Source: VAXT01 sp963728535 (GTDB lineage: Bacteria > Actinomycetota > Thermoleophilia > Gaiellales > Gaiellaceae). Taken from it: 64,000 bases of DNA. Below the pieces are notes generated by a model. The model made no database searches and was not told the origin of the DNA. It saw only the letters and a list, made by a program, of their open reading frames with translations. Positions 42,239 through 50,544 of the stretch are shown here, one piece after another. The stretch spans positions 2,170,001 to 2,234,000 of the forward strand of contig CAVSKK010000001.1 in NCBI GenBank assembly GCA_963728535.1, read 5' to 3'. Each line of letters starts with the position of its first letter. Positions within the stretch are counted from its first letter, which is position 1. Made by a program: the position numbers and the translations under genes.

Positions 42239-43312
42239 TTGGGTCCCACGGTCGCGGCGGAATGGCGCGCCGCGGACACCTCGGTTAAACCGGAGAAGTC
42301 ACGTTCCCGTGTGCGGCGCCTCGCCGGGATCGGTCTCGGGCTTGCCGTCATCGTCGCGACGTTCATCTTCGTCCTGCCGCGGATCGCGGATTACCGGGAC
42401 GTCTGGGACGTGGTCACGCAGCTCTCGTGGCCCGAGCTCGGAGCTCTCGTCCTGGTCACGATCGTCAACCTTGCGACCTTCGCACCACCCTGGCAAGCGG
42501 CGCTCCCGGGCCTGCGCTTCCTAGACGCCTTCGCACTCACGCAGGCGGTCAGCGCGTCGACGTACGTCGCACCCGGAGGGCCGGCGGTCGGGCTTGCGCT
42601 CGCGTACGGGATGCTGCGCAGACGCTTTCCTCGGAAGGCCGTAACCCTTGCGATGGCACTCACAACCGTGTGGGGCCAGTTCGCGCTGCTGGGCTTGCCG
42701 AGTCTCGCTCTGGTCCTGCTCACGTTGAGCGGCGAGAAGCATGCTCTGCTCCAGACGGTGGCTTTCGTCGGGCTGGGGATCTTCGTGCTCGCCGCCGCCG
42801 CGTATGCCGCCGGCCTCTTCAGCGCGCGATTGGCTCGTTGGGTCGGGAACGTGGCGGCGCGCATCACGACCTGGGGACTTCGGCACGCGAGGAAGGAACC
42901 GGTCAAGTGGTCCGGAGAGACGTTCGCCGAGTTTCGCCGCGATGCGATTGGACTTCTCCGTCACCGCTGGCACATCCTCACGGTGGCGACTCTGGCCGGA
43001 CATCTCACCGTGTTCTGCGTGCTGCTTGTCTCGCTGCGGGTATTCGACGTCAGCGCCGGTGAAGTGAGTTGGATCGAAGCCTTCGCCGCGTGGTCGCTCA
43101 TCCGCCTGCTGGGCTCGATCCCGATCACTCCTGGCGGTCTGGGCGTCATCGAGCTCGGCCTGACGACAGCGCTCGTCGGATTCGGCGGAGCAAACGCAGA
43201 GGTCGTGGCCGCGGTTCTCGTCTACAGGTTCCTCACGCTGGTTCCGACGCTCTTGCTTGGCCTGCTCGCCGGCGTTACGTGGAGGCGGCGCTTTCCGGTA
43301 CCCGCTCCATAG
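42239..43312 (+). CDS. UPF0104 / lysylphosphatidylglycerol synthase-like membrane protein
   Basis: A 357-aa integral membrane protein with about eight helices and the family blocks QAVSASTYVAPGGPAVGLAL and AAWSLIRLLGSIPITPGGLGVIELGLTTAL. UPF0104 proteins resemble the flippase part of MprF and may move a lipid. No synthetase domain is attached. The start is uncertain (TTG 42239 or GTG 42311). The 3' end overlaps the HdeD-like gene by 38 bp on the opposite strand. Confidence 0.85.
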   Translation: MGPTVAAEWRAADTSVKPEKSRSRVRRLAGIGLGLAVIVATFIFVLPRIADYRDVWDVVTQLSWPELGALVLVTIVNLATFAPPWQAALPGLRFLDAFALTQAVSASTYVAPGGPAVGLALAYGMLRRRFPRKAVTLAMALTTVWGQFALLGLPSLALVLLTLSGEKHALLQTVAFVGLGIFVLAAAAYAAGLFSARLARWVGNVAARITTWGLRHARKEPVKWSGETFAEFRRDAIGLLRHRWHILTVATLAGHLTVFCVLLVSLRVFDVSAGEVSWIEAFAAWSLIRLLGSIPITPGGLGVIELGLTTALVGFGGANAEVVAAVLVYRFLTLVPTLLLGLLAGVTWRRRFPVPAP

Positions 43313-43892
43313 GGTCGCTCCGGTCGCCCAGCCGTGCCGGCAGCTTGCGCAGCTCGAAGGCCGTCAAGACCTGATAGATCCCAGTCACGATCGCCCACGC
43401 TCCCATCAGGGTGATCAGGAGCGCAATCGTCTGGCCCGGCCGACGCATCGCCCACACCCCGATCGGCACCTCGATCACGCCGACGACGAGCATCACCCAC
43501 CAGTTGGGGACGTGGCGGTTCGAGAGCGCACCGACGATATGCAGGACGCCGTAACTGAGCACGAAGATGCCGGCGAAAACGCCAACCGTGCGCAATCCCT
43601 TGTCCGGCCATGCGATCAAGGCGACCCCGGCTCCCGCAGCGATCGCGCCGGCGCCCATGTTCGACCAGCGTCCGCTCCCATCGAGCGGCGGAGTGACCGC
43701 CAGCGAGGCTCCTTGCATGATGAACAGGATCCCGATGAACGTCGCGAGGCTGTCCACCGACCAGTCGATGCTCAGGATGAGCGCACCGAAGACAAGCGAG
43801 GTGAGCCCGGCGATGAGAAAGATCGGCCAGTGGCGCGCGGCCTCCTCGGCGTCGGCTCGGCCGAACGTGGTACGAGTGCTCAGCGGGCTCAT
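43275..43892 (-). CDS. HdeD-like (DUF308) membrane protein
   Basis: A 205-aa membrane protein with six predicted helices in three pairs (FLIAGLTSLVFGALIL, SLATFIGILFIMQGASL, GAGAIAAGAGVALIAW, VGVFAGIFVLSYGVLHIVGA, WVMLVVGVIEVPIGVWAM, IALLITLMGAWAIVTGIYQVL), the DUF308/HdeD arrangement linked to acid resistance in E. coli. ATG at 43892 with GGAGGTGG upstream. Confidence 0.85.
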   Translation of the reverse strand: MSPLSTRTTFGRADAEEAARHWPIFLIAGLTSLVFGALILSIDWSVDSLATFIGILFIMQGASLAVTPPLDGSGRWSNMGAGAIAAGAGVALIAWPDKGLRTVGVFAGIFVLSYGVLHIVGALSNRHVPNWWVMLVVGVIEVPIGVWAMRRPGQTIALLITLMGAWAIVTGIYQVLTAFELRKLPARLGDRSDPMERVPESAAST

Positions 43893-43929
43893 CAGCACGA
43901 TGCCACCTCCCCGGTTGCTCGAGACGAGT

Positions 43930-44355
43930 CTATTCCGCTCGCTTTTGCAGGAGCCGCTCGATCTCGGCCAGCCGCCGGTCGAGCTTCTCGAAGTCGGGCT
44001 GCGACGCCGGCGCCGGCGAATCATCCAGGTTTCGCTTGTGAACGAGGACCGAGGCGATGATGCCGGTCAGCAGCGACAGGGAGGCGAACCCGACGATCAT
44101 CAAGACCGCCGCCACGGCGCGGCCGGCGGGCTGCACCGGGACGACATCTCCGTAGCCGACCGTCGTCACGGTCGTCACCGACCACCACAGCGCCACGCCG
44201 AGGGTCGGAAAGTCTTCATGATCGATGAGCCGCATGATGACGCCGGATGCCACGGCGATGGCGACGATGGCCGTCATCAGGTAGCGGAGGATGCGCCCGC
44301 TCTCCAACGCGCCCTCGAGTCGCCGCATGACGAGATGGTTCAGACGCGTCGCCAT
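43930..44355 (-). CDS. Two-helix potassium channel protein
   Basis: A 141-aa protein with TM1 (LMTAIVAIAVASGVIMRLI), a pore loop WSVTTVTTVGYGDVVPV carrying the K+ selectivity filter TVGYGD, and TM2 (AVAAVLMIVGFASLSLLTGIIAS). A C-terminal coiled segment FEKLDRRLAEIERLLQKR may tetramerise. No RCK or ligand domain is attached. Confidence 0.9.
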   Translation of the reverse strand: MATRLNHLVMRRLEGALESGRILRYLMTAIVAIAVASGVIMRLIDHEDFPTLGVALWWSVTTVTTVGYGDVVPVQPAGRAVAAVLMIVGFASLSLLTGIIASVLVHKRNLDDSPAPASQPDFEKLDRRLAEIERLLQKRAE

Positions 44356-44441
44356 TGCTCACGCAGCTAAGCAGCGAAGCAGGACGGTAAAAGCCAGCCT
44401 CGTCTCCGCTTCGTGGATGAGAGCAGGTTAGGCTCCGCGCG

Positions 44442-45515
44442 ATGGAGCCTCACCCGACGAAGCGAGTCGAGCTATTCCTTCCGGTAAGGACTGTGCTGAT
44501 CGTCGCCGCGGCGGTCGCTGTGTTCGCCGCCTTCATCTCGATCGGCAGCATCTTCTTGATCGTCTTCGTCGGCATCTTCTCGGGACTCGTCTTCGAATAC
44601 CCGGTGCGCTTCGTCATGGCGAAGACGGGAATGTCGCGGGGACTGGCCGCAACCGTAACCGTGCTCGGCACGGCCCTCGCGGTGACGGTGCTGCTGTTGC
44701 TCTTCCTCGTCCCAATTGTTGGCTCGGCCAGGGACTTTCTGCAGCAGTTGCCAATGACGATCGAGCAGCTGCGCTCTTCGGGAGAGCTCTCTTGGCTCGG
44801 CGACACCGGGGCCGGTGGGAATGTGCAGTCGGGGGCAGAGAGCGCCGCGGTTTCGGTTCCGGACACGATCTCTGCGTTGCTGGGACTGGCGGGCAACTTC
44901 TTCTCGATCTTTCTCGCCGGGTTTACCGTCATTTTCATCTGCCTCTTCTTCCTGAGCGGCGTGACGGATCTCAAGCGCGCGGTTGGCAGCTTGTTGATGC
45001 CTGGCGAGGACGAGCGTTGGCTTGCCGTCTGGGAACGTGTGACCGAGTCGGTCTCCCGATGGGCGATCGGCGTGCTGGTAATCGCGACCATCGCGGGGGT
45101 GACACAGGGACTGACCGCGTGGCTGCTCGGGTCGAGCTTTGCCCTGGGTCTCGGACTGATCGCCGGACTGCTGGACACGATCCCTAACCTCGGGGCGACG
45201 ATCGGCGCCTTCATTCTCGTGCCGGCGCTCTGGGCCGAGCAGGGACTGACCGCCGCCCTGATCATGCTCGTGGTCATTCTCGTCTACCAGCAGGTCGAGA
45301 ACAACGTCATCACACCCAAGGTTCAGGGCAAGGCCGTCAACCTTTCCGGCTTCTTCATCATCGTCGCGGTGACGTTGTTCGGGGCTTTGCTCGGGGTACT
45401 CGGGGCGCTCACTGCGGTACCGCTGGCAGCGACGATCCAGATCTTCGTTCAGGAGCTCACGAAAGCGCGGCGGGAGAAGGTGGCGGCAGCGACCGCCGCA
45501 GTCTCTCCAGAGTAG
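44442..45515 (+). CDS. AI-2E family transporter
   Basis: A 357-aa transporter with about eight helices and the family motifs GLIAGLLDTIPNLGATIGA and YQQVENNVITPKVQGKAVNLS. Despite the name, family members move diverse ions or solutes. TAGGCT lies 7 nt before the ATG. It is the intact neighbour of the broken BrkB gene. Confidence 0.9.
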   Translation: MEPHPTKRVELFLPVRTVLIVAAAVAVFAAFISIGSIFLIVFVGIFSGLVFEYPVRFVMAKTGMSRGLAATVTVLGTALAVTVLLLLFLVPIVGSARDFLQQLPMTIEQLRSSGELSWLGDTGAGGNVQSGAESAAVSVPDTISALLGLAGNFFSIFLAGFTVIFICLFFLSGVTDLKRAVGSLLMPGEDERWLAVWERVTESVSRWAIGVLVIATIAGVTQGLTAWLLGSSFALGLGLIAGLLDTIPNLGATIGAFILVPALWAEQGLTAALIMLVVILVYQQVENNVITPKVQGKAVNLSGFFIIVAVTLFGALLGVLGALTAVPLAATIQIFVQELTKARREKVAAATAAVSPE

Positions 45516-45544
45516 TCTTGAGCTCCTCGGGCTAGCAGTAGAGC

Positions 45545-46157
45545 GTGACCGGCCCGAGGCCCGATTTCGAGCCGATGCCCCTCGGCGAGCGCGCCGAGAG
45601 GGCCCTTGCGTGGATGCAAGATCATGTGCCGGGAACCAACCCCGGGCTCGCGGCGCTTGAGCGGGAGAGCACGGCGGGGGGAACCCTGATCGCGGGCGGG
45701 CTTGCCTATCGCCTGTTCTTCTGGCTCGTTCCCTTCGGTCTTGTCATTGCCTCGATCGCGAGTTTCTGGGAGCGCGCGGATCCAGAGGGGCTCGAGAGGC
45801 TCCGCCAGGCGCTTCGGCCTGGGTGCAGCCGCCGCGCACACCGCAACCGAGGCCGGGTAGTACCAGCGCCCTTGCGCTCCTTCCTCGATAGCGCTCTGGA
45901 TGATGGTGCTCCTACCTCATCGCGACGCGCCGTGGACAGCGCTGCTTCCCGGGGCAGTCTTGGTCGCCGTGGGGCTGGAGGGCCTCCATCTGTTCGGCCT
46001 CCTGTACCTGGCGCCGAGGCTTGGCCGCTCGTCTGAGCTCTACGGGTCGTTGGGGGCTGCGACGGTGATCCTGCTCTGGCTCTACATCATCGCGCGGCTG
46101 ATTACGGCGTCGGCCTTCCTGAACGCGACGCTCTGGGAGCGTAGGCAGAGCCACTAG
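45545..46157 (+). pseudogene. Broken YihY/BrkB family membrane protein gene
   Basis: The first frame (from GTG 45545) encodes ALAWMQDHVPGTNPGLAALE with AGGLAYRLFFWLVPFGLVIASI, the N-terminal part. Near 45815 the frame shifts to GLGAAAAHTATEAG and meets TAG at 45858, where TGG would be expected (EAGWYQ). The same frame then resumes at about 45861 to LLPHRDAPWTALLPGAVLVA and YGSLGAATVILLWLYIIARL, ending ATLWERR. Total coding potential is about 200 residues against about 280-300 in the family, so a central part is also deleted. Three lesions make a pseudogene the best reading. Confidence 0.8.
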
Positions 46158-46193
46158 GGCGCGCGCGTGCTTCCCCAGTGGCTCTCCTCTCGC

Positions 46194-46601
46194 CTAGCGC
46201 ATTGCGTCCGGTCGCGTCAGCGCCCACATCACCCAGATGCAAACGGCGATGATGAGCAGCGACCACCACGGGTAATACGGAATGAAGAAGAAGTTCTCGA
46301 TCGCGGCCAGCAGTGCGAGGACGATTGCGACCATCCCCGCCCACAGCTTCCGCGCGAAGAGGGCCCATCCAGCGATGAACAGAAGGATTCCGAGGATGAG
46401 GTGGATCCAGCCCCATGCCGTCACGTCGAGATCGAACGTGTAGTTCCTCCCGATGACGAAGAACTCGTCGTTGAAGATGGCGGCCAGGCCCGCGATCGCC
46501 TGGAAGGCTCCGACCATGAGCATCATCATCGCGGCGAAGGTGATCCCGCCGACCGCCCAGCCCGAGACCTGGGCGCGGGACTCTGTGTCGTACTGACTCA
46601 T
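46194..46601 (-). CDS. DUF7144 family membrane protein
   Basis: A 135-aa four-helix membrane protein with FAAMMMLMVGAFQAIAGLAA, FNDEFFVIGRNYTFDLDVT and WGWIHLILGILLFIAGWALF, which I know from actinobacterial 'DUF7144' proteins. AGGGAGG precedes the ATG. Function unknown. Confidence 0.85.
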   Translation of the reverse strand: MSQYDTESRAQVSGWAVGGITFAAMMMLMVGAFQAIAGLAAIFNDEFFVIGRNYTFDLDVTAWGWIHLILGILLFIAGWALFARKLWAGMVAIVLALLAAIENFFFIPYYPWWSLLIIAVCIWVMWALTRPDAMR

Positions 46602-46799
46602 TGCCCTTCCTCCCTTATCGTCGAATTGCTCTCATTTCGCGCAGGCCTCGGCCGTCAAAGCGAGCCGGCAAGGCGCGGCCGCCTTCGTCGCAAGAACACC
46701 ATGTCCTCCTCCCGCGAACGTTGACCGAGGCTCCGCGAAGAGCCTGCATGCGACTTCTATAACAATGCAGGCACCGATGCTGACGGAAGCGCCAATGTC

Positions 46800-47537
46800 C
46801 TAGGGCACGAGGTGCTCGCCGGGCTTCAGCACCCTGACCTCGACCTCTGGGGCGGCGGTAGCTGCTTCGCGCACAAACGCCTCGGCCGGGTCTGCGAGGA
46901 ACGCGGCATCGGCTCCGTGGTGTAGCGGGCGGTACGTGCCCCAATGAATCGGCACGGCGATCCGCGGCTGCAGAAGACGGAGGGCTTCGGCCGCTCTCCG
47001 GGGATCGAGGTGGCCACGGCCGCCGAGGGTCGGGCCCCAGCCCCAGATCGGGATCAGAGCGAGGTCGAGGTCGGGGACCAGCCCTTCCATGCCCAGGAAG
47101 AGGTCCGTGTCCCCTGCGAAGTAGATCCGCCGTGAGCCGCTGATCGCGAACCCTAGAGAGGCTGCCGTTATCCGTCTCGGCTGCCGCCGGCCCTCGTGCT
47201 CCGCGTGAGTTGCACGTACGGTCACCGCGCCGAAGGAGATTTCCTCGTCCTCGACGACTTCGATCACAGTCTTCTGGCCTTTCAGAAGGCGCCCGAGGCC
47301 CCGCGGCACGACTACGGGCACCGAGCTCCCGAGGAGCTCCAACGAAGGAAGGTCGAAGTGGTCGTAGTGAGCGTGCGAGATGAGCACCGCGTCGAGATTG
47401 CCAAGCTGATCTACGTCGACTGTGCTCGCGCGCCGGAGAAATGCCACCCGTCCTCTGAGCAGCGGATCGGTGAGAAGCCGCACTCCATCGAGATCGATGA
47501 GGACCGTCGAGTGACCGACGTAAACGACGTTGCTCAC
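46800..47537 (-). CDS. MBL-fold metallo-hydrolase
   Basis: A 245-aa metal hydrolase related to the NAPE-PLD/UlaG group: YVGHSTVLI, ISHAHYDHFDLPSL (HxHxDH), FAGDTDLFLGME and PIHWGTYRPLH. It starts at GTG 47537 with CATACT (47545-47550, read on the minus strand) 7 nt upstream. Divergent from the SHOCT protein by only 21 nt. Confidence 0.88.
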   Translation of the reverse strand: MSNVVYVGHSTVLIDLDGVRLLTDPLLRGRVAFLRRASTVDVDQLGNLDAVLISHAHYDHFDLPSLELLGSSVPVVVPRGLGRLLKGQKTVIEVVEDEEISFGAVTVRATHAEHEGRRQPRRITAASLGFAISGSRRIYFAGDTDLFLGMEGLVPDLDLALIPIWGWGPTLGGRGHLDPRRAAEALRLLQPRIAVPIHWGTYRPLHHGADAAFLADPAEAFVREAATAAPEVEVRVLKPGEHLVP

Positions 47538-47544
47538 TTGGGCA

Positions 47545-47552
47545 AGTATGCT
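47545..47552. promoter_or_regulatory. Overlapping divergent -10 boxes, MBL hydrolase / SHOCT protein
   Basis: In AGTATGCT, the plus strand gives TATGCT (47547-47552) 6 nt before GTG 47559, and the minus strand gives CATACT (47550-47545) 7 nt before GTG 47537. Both mRNAs would be leaderless and the two -10 boxes overlap by 4 bp, so the promoters should compete. Confidence 0.5.
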
Positions 47553-47558
47553 CGCCTC

Positions 47559-48863
47559 GTGGTTGAGAAGACGGCCTCGCGCTGGCGGATGGTGCTCGTT
47601 CGGGTGCTGGTCGTGCTCGGGTTCCTCCTCGCCGTCGCCAGTGTGATCGCGGGCTACGTTCGCTATCAGGCGCTCGACACGCCGACCGTCGAGAACACTG
47701 CGAACGACCTGATCGCGGACGACGAGATCCGGAACCAGGTCGCCGCGACGCTCGTCGAGCAGCTTTTCTCGAACGTCGACGTGCAGGCCGTCCTCGAGCA
47801 GCGTTTGTCACCGGAGCAGCAGGGCCTTGCTGCGCCAATGGCGGCTGCGATGCGCGAGCTCGCGGACCGATCCGCCCGGCGCCTGCTCGCCGGGCCGAGG
47901 TTCCAGGCCCTGTGGGTGAACTCGATCGTTCGAGCGCACGAGCAGCTCGTGAGACTCCTCGACGACGAGCTCACCAATGTCAGCACGGAAGACGGGGCCG
48001 TGGTGCTCAATCTCGAGCCACTTGTCGTCCAGCTCGGAGATCAGGTCGCAGTCTTCGGCGCCCTTGCCCGACGCCTCCCCGCCGACACGGGTCAGGTCGA
48101 GGTGCTTCAGTCCGACCAGCTCAAGACCGCGCAGGACCTGACGCAGCTCCTGAAGAACCTCGCACTGTTTCTCTGGCTCGTGCCGCTGGCGCTGTTCGCA
48201 ATCGCGATCTGGCTCGCGCGCGGCCGGCGGCGTACGACCCTGCGGATGATCGCGATCGGCCTCACGGCAGCCGGCCTGCTCGTCCTGCTCGTTCGCAGGC
48301 TCGCGGGTGACTATGTCGTCGATCACGTCGTCAAGAACGACGCCGTTCGGCCGGCCGTCGGCAACTCATGGGACATCCTGACCACACTCCTTGCGGATGG
48401 AGGCTGGACGCTCGTCGGGCTCGGAGTGGCGTCGCTCATCGCCGTCTGGCTCGTCGGCCCATCGCGCAGCGGGACGGCCTCACGGCGCGGGCTCGCTCCG
48501 TTCCTCGCGCGCTGGGAGATCGCCTATGGAACGGCGGCCCTGCTCCTGTTTCTGCTCGTGCTCTGGGGCCCGACCGTGCAGACGACCAGGGCTCGGCTCA
48601 TCATTTCTGTGGCGATTCTGCTCGCCATAGGGGTCGAGCTCCTGCGCCGCCAGACCGCCCGCGAGGTTCCGAATGCCGCTTCGGTCGATCTGGGCGACGC
48701 GACGCGCGCCATTTTCCAACGAAGGAGAGGCGGAGGCGCAGGCGCCGCGGCGGACGCGCGGCTCGGGGAGCTCGAGCGGCTCGGTCGTCTGCGCGAGCAG
48801 GGCGTGCTCTCCGACGAAGAAGTGGCGGCGGAAAAGCAACGCCTGCTCGGCACGCCTGCATAG
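47559..48863 (+). CDS. Membrane protein with C-terminal SHOCT domain
   Basis: A 434-aa protein: N-terminal TM helix (VLVRVLVVLGFLLAVASVIAG), a long extracytoplasmic region (about 35-200; VEQLFSNVDVQAVLEQRL, PMAAAMRELADRSARRLLAG), four or five more TM segments (about 205-390) and a SHOCT ending (about 400-434; RLGELERLGRLREQGVLSDEEVAAEKQRLL). The first half has a layered helical look. Family unknown; SHOCT segments assist oligomerisation or membrane-protein binding. The GTG start is set by TATGCT 6 nt upstream. Confidence 0.75.
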   Translation: MVEKTASRWRMVLVRVLVVLGFLLAVASVIAGYVRYQALDTPTVENTANDLIADDEIRNQVAATLVEQLFSNVDVQAVLEQRLSPEQQGLAAPMAAAMRELADRSARRLLAGPRFQALWVNSIVRAHEQLVRLLDDELTNVSTEDGAVVLNLEPLVVQLGDQVAVFGALARRLPADTGQVEVLQSDQLKTAQDLTQLLKNLALFLWLVPLALFAIAIWLARGRRRTTLRMIAIGLTAAGLLVLLVRRLAGDYVVDHVVKNDAVRPAVGNSWDILTTLLADGGWTLVGLGVASLIAVWLVGPSRSGTASRRGLAPFLARWEIAYGTAALLLFLLVLWGPTVQTTRARLIISVAILLAIGVELLRRQTAREVPNAASVDLGDATRAIFQRRRGGGAGAAADARLGELERLGRLREQGVLSDEEVAAEKQRLLGTPA

Positions 48864-48894
48864 CCGGCAGGAAGCCGTTGGCTAGAGTCGCTTC

Positions 48895-49173
48895 GTGGGC
48901 AAAGCCTCCGACTGGCTGCGGGAGGAGCGACGCAAGACCCTCGGCGATTGGGTCTCTTTCTGCGTCACGTGCGGGTTCGCAACGCGTTACTTCGACGACT
49001 CGGAAGGCGAGTTGCCCGCGGTGTGCCCGCAGTGCACCGGCGAGATGCGGTCGCGTTGCCTGTCCTGCGATGCCCGCTTCAGCTCGGTCTTCGCCGTCGA
49101 GTGCGAAGCCTGTGGCGCGCAACTGCGCCCTGCAGAAGCCTTCGGCGGCCCGATTCGCAAGCCCGGCCGCTAA
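48895..49173 (+). CDS. Four-CxxC zinc-ribbon protein
   Basis: A 92-aa protein with CVTCGF, CPQCTG, CLSCDA and CEACGA, four CxxC knuckles able to form two zinc ribbons. The N-terminus is basic. GTG start, TAGAGT 6 nt upstream. Likely a nucleic-acid or protein adaptor; no family name is certain. Confidence 0.72.
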   Translation: MGKASDWLREERRKTLGDWVSFCVTCGFATRYFDDSEGELPAVCPQCTGEMRSRCLSCDARFSSVFAVECEACGAQLRPAEAFGGPIRKPGR

Positions 49174-49182
49174 GACAGACCG

Positions 49183-49530
49183 CTATTTCCGGATCTCTGA
49201 AAATCGAATCAGCGTTACGAGCTCGTCCTGCCCGATCTCGCGGTTGTACAGCTGGCCGAGGAAGGTGGCGAGTTCCTCCGGTCGCCGGGCTTCCGGGTTG
49301 TCGTGCTCGATCTCCTTTGGTGAGAGCTGCGCGAGCGGCTTCACCTCGACCTTGTCGATGACGGCGTCGAAGACCTTGTCCCGCGGGCCGTAGCGCGCTC
49401 CGACCAGCACTTGCACGACCATGCCCTTCTTGTACTTCCGGGACTTGTCACCGAGTCGGATCGTCGCGGTCTTGCGCCGGCTGCGCAGCTGGTCGGCGAC
49501 CATCGGCGAATAGAAGTTCAGTGCATACAT
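49183..49530 (-). CDS. ASCH-domain protein
   Basis: A 115-aa PUA-like protein with MYALNFYSPMVADQLRSRRK, ATIRLGDKSRKYKKGMVVQVLVG, and FDAVIDKVEVKPLAQLS. ASCH domains bind RNA or act on nucleosides. I chose ATG 49530; upstream residues in that frame lie inside the Nudix gene. Confidence 0.75.
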   Translation of the reverse strand: MYALNFYSPMVADQLRSRRKTATIRLGDKSRKYKKGMVVQVLVGARYGPRDKVFDAVIDKVEVKPLAQLSPKEIEHDNPEARRPEELATFLGQLYNREIGQDELVTLIRFSEIRK

Positions 49531-49558
49531 TGCGGCAAGGCGGCGGGGAGCGCGCGCA

Positions 49559-49999
49559 TCATATGCGGTTGTTGCGGATGAAAGCGAGCGCTTTTTCCGC
49601 CATTTCGCGCTCGCCCTTGTAGGCGAGCACCTCTGGACCATCCTCGAGCGGGAACCAGCGGGCCTCCGCGACCTCGATTCTCTGCTCCGGGGCGATCTCC
49701 CCGAGGCGGCCGGCCGTGTAGCGGAAGAGGTAGAAGCTCACGACCTTGAAGACCCGCTCGCCGGCCCACGTGTAGACGTAGCGGACGTCGCCGAGCTTTG
49801 TCACGGCGCGCGCCTCGATCCCCGTCTCCTCGGCGACCTCCCGTAGGGCGGTCTGCTCCGGCTTCTCGCCCTCGTCGATGATGCCCTTTGGAAGCGCCCA
49901 GACCGGTGGCTTGCGTCCCGCCGGGCGAATCGCGGCCATCACCCAGCGCCCGCGCAACCGCCGCACGAGCACCCCACCGGCCGAGAACTCCCTTCGCAC
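49559..49999 (-). CDS. Nudix hydrolase
   Basis: A 146-aa Nudix enzyme. The Nudix box is complete: PKGIIDEGEKPEQTALREV then AEETGI. It hydrolyses nucleoside-diphosphate-linked compounds; substrate unknown. GTG start with TAGCGT 6 nt upstream on the minus strand. Confidence 0.92.
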   Translation of the reverse strand: MRREFSAGGVLVRRLRGRWVMAAIRPAGRKPPVWALPKGIIDEGEKPEQTALREVAEETGIEARAVTKLGDVRYVYTWAGERVFKVVSFYLFRYTAGRLGEIAPEQRIEVAEARWFPLEDGPEVLAYKGEREMAEKALAFIRNNRI

Positions 50000-50083
50000 C
50001 GGGTCACGCTAACACGGCGAATCCTGTTACAAACTGGTCCCACCCCGCCGCGGGGCCGGTCCCCTCGAAGTTCCAAACTCCCG

Positions 50084-50143
50084 TTGCACAGCCGACTTCA
50101 GACCCGCTAGTATGCCCTGGCACTCAGCGTCGTTGAGTGCCAG
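50084..50143 (+). promoter_or_regulatory. groESL promoter with CIRCE operator
   Basis: TTGCAC (50084-50089), 18-nt spacer, TAGTAT (50108-50113). Immediately downstream is CTGGCACTC-N9-GAGTGCCAG (50117-50143), a perfect inverted repeat matching CIRCE (TTAGCACTC-N9-GAGTGCTAA). HrcA binding here should repress groESL until heat shock. hrcA itself is not in the window. Confidence 0.93.
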
Positions 50144-50176
50144 CACATGTCACAAAGTCTGAACAGGAGGTCCTGA

Positions 50177-50518
50177 ATGGATCTGCAACCACTGGGCGAT
50201 CGCATCATCGTCGAGCCCCTCGAGGAAGAGGAGACGACGTCGAGCGGGATCGTTCTACCCGACACCGCGAAGGAGAAGCCGCAGCGCGGTCGCGTCCTCG
50301 CAGTCGGCCCCGGCGCCCGCAACGACAAGGGCGAGGTCGTGCCGATGGAAGTCACAGTCGGCGACGAGATCATCTACTCGAAGTACGGCGGGACCGACAT
50401 CAAGGTCGGTGCCGACGAAGTTCTCATCCTGCGCGAGTCGGATGTGCTCGCCAAGGTGACCGCAACCAAAGGCGCCAAGTCGAGCAAGAAGAAAGAGCTC
50501 GCCGGCGCAGCCGCCTAA
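50177..50518 (+). CDS. groES: Co-chaperonin GroES
   Basis: A 113-aa Cpn10, with LGDRIIVEPLEEEETTSSGIVLPD (mobile loop) and SKYGGTDIKV. It is about 15 residues longer than usual because of a Lys/Ala tail (TKGAKSSKKKELAGAAA). AGGAGG lies upstream of the ATG. It caps GroEL from the same operon. Confidence 0.96.
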   Translation: MDLQPLGDRIIVEPLEEEETTSSGIVLPDTAKEKPQRGRVLAVGPGARNDKGEVVPMEVTVGDEIIYSKYGGTDIKVGADEVLILRESDVLAKVTATKGAKSSKKKELAGAAA

Positions 50519-50544
50519 CCAACCTACGAAAGACGGAGGGATAC

